Part shown: positions 61,255-64,000 of the stretch, piece by piece
Numbering within the stretch: position 1 is the stretch's first letter
How the letters are laid out: every line of letters begins with the position of its first letter
From: Carallia brachiata
Taxonomy: Eukaryota; Streptophyta; Magnoliopsida; Malpighiales; Rhizophoraceae
DNA length: 64,000 bases
Direction: 5' to 3'
Assembly: GCA_021464245.1 (NCBI GenBank)
Contig: JADCRB010000004.1
Location: 739,696 to 803,695, forward strand
Translations under genes and position numbers: made by a program
Notes under the pieces: generated by a model
Databases searched by the model: none
What the model was told of the DNA's origin: nothing
Seen by the model: only the letters and a program-made list of their open reading frames with translations

Positions 61255-64000
61255 CTATACCCTTTGCCGTTTCTTTTCATTCTTTCCCTCACTCCCCGAT
61301 CCTTTGGCTGAGCTTGCTAACTTTCTTTTTCCACTTTCTTGGGTCTTAACTGAAAGTGACTTGCTCTCCCTACTCTCAGTTTCTCTGACCTTTGAAGAAC
61401 CAGTCTTCGACTTGCCAGTACCATTAGATTTGCCACCACTTTTGGGGGTTTTCTCCTTTGCATTTGATGTAACATTAGGGGTATCCTGCTTGGACTTGCC
61501 TGTCTTAGGGGTGTCTTGCTTTGATTTGGATGTTTTAGGCGTACTGGCGTCATCTTCCTTGGATTTACCAGTCTTGGATCTCACGCCATCTTCATTTTTG
61601 GATTTTCCGGCCCCTTTGGAACCAGTATCAATAGACTTACTTCCACCTTTAGGAGTACGTTCTTTACTTTTGCTGCCAGTATCATCCTCCACTTTTCTAA
61701 TAGATTTTGAGTCATTTCTGGGCTTGCCATCTGTTTCACCCACTTCCTTTAGCTTCCGTCCAGATTTTGTGGCCACACTGCGGGATTTGCTAGAAGGACA
61801 ATAAATATTGAATTTAACAATTAGATATCCAAATAAAAGTTACGATCATGAACCCAAAACAGAAGATTTACTCACCTTTTAGGTGATGAATCCAACTTTT
61901 CTTGCCCAGCTGTCTGACCAGAAGCCTTCATTTTCTTCTTCAAGGGTCTGGTAAGAATTGTCCAACAAATAAAGAACTCACCCATGTAAAATTCAGAGCA
62001 AAATAGAAACTGAAAGGGTATCAGCCAAGCCAACTCGGCATAAAGGACAATGATCAAAATTGATAACATGCAGGTTAAACACAACAAATAACCAAGATCC
62101 TGAATAATTTTAAGGAATTGCAGGAGTGATAAAATAAATTCACAGGTCCATAGCGATATATTGCATCCAATAGTACATAAACACGATCCCAATTCAGAAC
62201 CAAATATTCACGGGAAGCAGAACATACTTTTCCAGTGAAGCATCAGGACTTGAGCTATCAGAATCACCATCACCATTAATGAACTCCCAAATTTGCGTTT
62301 TAAGGTTCAACTTTCCGTATCACCATCATCATAATAACCTACATAAACAAAGGTATCAATTTTAATTATACATGCAAGTGCATTCGTGTGTATTCACAAG
62401 CGCATCGAGGGCAACCCAAGGTGGTGATGCTAAGAATTTTGTTTTCCTTAACAAAGGGAGAAATTTTATCCACAACTTTTATGAACAGAAACAAAACAAA
62501 CATGCTTTGTTCTCACCTTATGCTTCTTTTTAATAGGATCATAAGAATGAATAACACCTTCATAAAATCTGCAAAACCATATAAAGAAAATAATCAAGAT
62601 TATATGTCATGCATTTTAATTTCAAAGCTTAACGAACCATAAAGTGATGCTCAAACAAACAGCTAAGCAGAAAAACTAAAACCTAGCATCACAGACACCA
62701 CTTCAATGCACGGCAGATATGGCTGGAAAATCAGAATTGAGATTATAGCACAATGCAGCAATTACATGGCCAAGTCCAAAGCCTTCTCAACAATTAGATA
62801 CCCCTGACTGGAAAATCTTATCACAAAAATAGAAAAAATAGCATCCAATTAACAATATCCACAGCACACCATGCAGCAGGTGGGAGTCTTACTTCTGAGT
62901 GGAGTCTACCAGGGTAAATTCTAAGATGACTTGCATGAACATAATCTTGCAACCATGTAAAAAATATATCTGCACGGGTAGACTGAACGCATGTAGGGAA
63001 ACGCAGATTCATATATCATGCTCAGCAGCAGTAAAAAGATACAACAGAATTGGCTCAGCAAAGAAGCCAAAAGGAAAAGACTGACAGAATGCAAAGACTA
63101 AGTTAAGTACCTTTCATCCAATGGCCACCAAACTTTGATCTTCGAGCCAACCAGATCCTTGTTAGACTCCTCAGAATCAGACACCTGACACAAAAACTGT
63201 CAGCATAAGAAGATAAGGTAGTGAAAAAAAAATGGCCCCTTAAGTCAGTAAACATAACAAGCTTAATAGCATACTAAAACCATGAGGAAACCACAAGAAG
63301 AGAGGGTAGAAAGAAACTATCAGAGGGATAAAAAAGAATACGAGTTCTAATTAAACAATGACACACTTCCACCATTAAGTTCATCAACATGAACCTTGCA
63401 AGCTCGTGTTCTTGCTTTGCATAAGGTCAATGCTTAGACATATACAACTAGATGGAGTGTGAAGACAACTAAAGTATGAATAAAGTAAAGATAAGATAAT
63501 CATTGCTGCCCTAGATTAGGAAAAACAACAGGTCCTCAAAACATGTAACCTTAAAATACTACTAATTTACCCAATAAATGCGTGATCAGTACAAATTATG
63601 GCCACACATGGACAAGTTTAGGCAGAAAAAAAAACACACATACTTTTTCTTTCCCTTTATCACGCCTTCCTTTGACCTCTGCCTTAAGTGTATCCCCTGA
63701 GCGCTGTTTATCTTTCACTGATTTTGTAGCAGATTTCAGAGAAGAAATCTTTTCCTGTAAAAATCGTCATAACAAACAGCCAATCAACCTGCTTGTTAAC
63801 AACCCAATCAATGGACTTGCTAACAAAATTTATCTATAAAATCCACAGGTATACAAGCTTAAACAAAAGCCAACAAAAAAGTGTACTTTGTCATCATCAT
63901 CGGGAGAACTTTTGGATATATTTTTTTCTGAACTAGACTTCCCACGATTGCGTGACCTCTTATCCTTTGATTCTTTAAAGAGGATCCATCTCCATTACCA
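61255..64000 (-). CDS. PDS5: PDS5-type sister chromatid cohesion protein, C-terminal half with Tudor domain (partial)
   Basis: Minus-strand multi-exon gene running off the right edge; the N-terminal HEAT-repeat part lies outside. Exons by splice signals and frame: 63887-64000 (continues right), 63644-63754, 63111-63184, 62517-62568, 62228-62338, 61876-61947 and 61255-61789 (stop TAG at 61255-61257). The exons at 63111-63184, 62517-62568 and 62228-62338 encode a Tudor domain (SKIKVWWPLDERFYEGVI, SYDPIKKKHK, YDDGDTE, QIWEFI), as in plant PDS5 proteins. The last exon encodes a Lys/Ser-rich basic tail with repeated SKQDTPKTGKSKQDTP-like segments. PDS5 binds cohesin and regulates cohesion and DNA repair in the nucleus. 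Three reading-frame breaks occur at homopolymers (about 63975, 62336, 62313), so the gene is either mis-sequenced or damaged. Which PDS5 paralogue it is (A-E) is unresolved. Confidence 0.85.
62228..62338 (-). other. PDS5 Tudor exon with two apparent single-base losses
   Basis: Bounded by acceptor TTTATGTAG (minus) and donor AA|GTATGTT. Flanking exon phases require a length of 3n+2, but 111 nt are present, two short. After the acceptor GTTAT-TATGATGATGGTGA lacks one T for Y-D-D-G-D, and ACGGAAA-GTTGAACC lacks one A. From there the frame reads LNLKTQIWEFINGDGDSDSS as expected. Both losses are in A or T runs. Confidence 0.75.

Noticed and set aside
61184..61804. 206-residue plus-strand open frame opposite the last PDS5 exon
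   Set aside because: The antisense of a Lys/Ser/Thr-rich exon gives a Leu/Phe-rich shadow; the sense strand has correct splice phase and stop.
1..64000. CRISPR arrays, bacterial operons, rRNA or tRNA genes
   Set aside because: None seen. The repeats present are transposon-derived, not spacer arrays, and the tRNA-like boxes found belong to SINEs.

Overview
The window is nuclear DNA of a flowering plant, most likely a eudicot. The evidence is a CBL-interacting protein kinase with its NAF motif, a canonical MIR156 hairpin, a plant-type PDS5 cohesin cofactor with GT-AG introns, and AT-rich intergenic DNA full of plant transposable elements (Helitron, Mutator-like, hAT-like MITE, Ty1/copia, TRIM, tRNA-derived SINE, L1-type LINE). 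I cannot fix genus or species from the sequence alone. All repeat relationships below were judged by eye, without alignments or searches.

Layout. 1-869 holds a decayed LINE ORF1 (minus). 1502-3132 is a non-autonomous Helitron. 5655-7468 is a Mutator-like foldback element with a perfect 10-bp target duplication. 14429-15083 is a MITE. 15741-17060 (minus) is the only intact protein-coding gene, an intronless CIPK of the CIPK5/CIPK25 type. About 21500-26815 is a head-to-tail array of Helitron-like units. 27968-28562, 32402-33138 and 34298-34785 are MITE or foldback elements. 36657-38950 is a truncated Ty1/copia element, abutted by a tandem TRIM (38954-40121). 43750-43884 is a SINE with a clear target duplication. 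46436-46536 (minus) is MIR156. 53240-54160 is a second LINE ORF1 remnant. 61255-64000 (minus) is the 3' half of a PDS5-type gene that runs off the right edge.

The three host genes (Ca2+-sensor-linked kinase, SPL-targeting microRNA, cohesin cofactor) are functionally unrelated and all lie on the minus strand. They are separated by tens of kilobases of transposon-derived DNA. The most notable structures are the Helitron array, the LTR-internal-LTR-internal-LTR TRIM, the 1.8-kb foldback element with a GA/CT core, and three apparent single-base losses, all in homopolymer runs, in the PDS5 exons. The last point raises the question of assembly error versus real gene damage.
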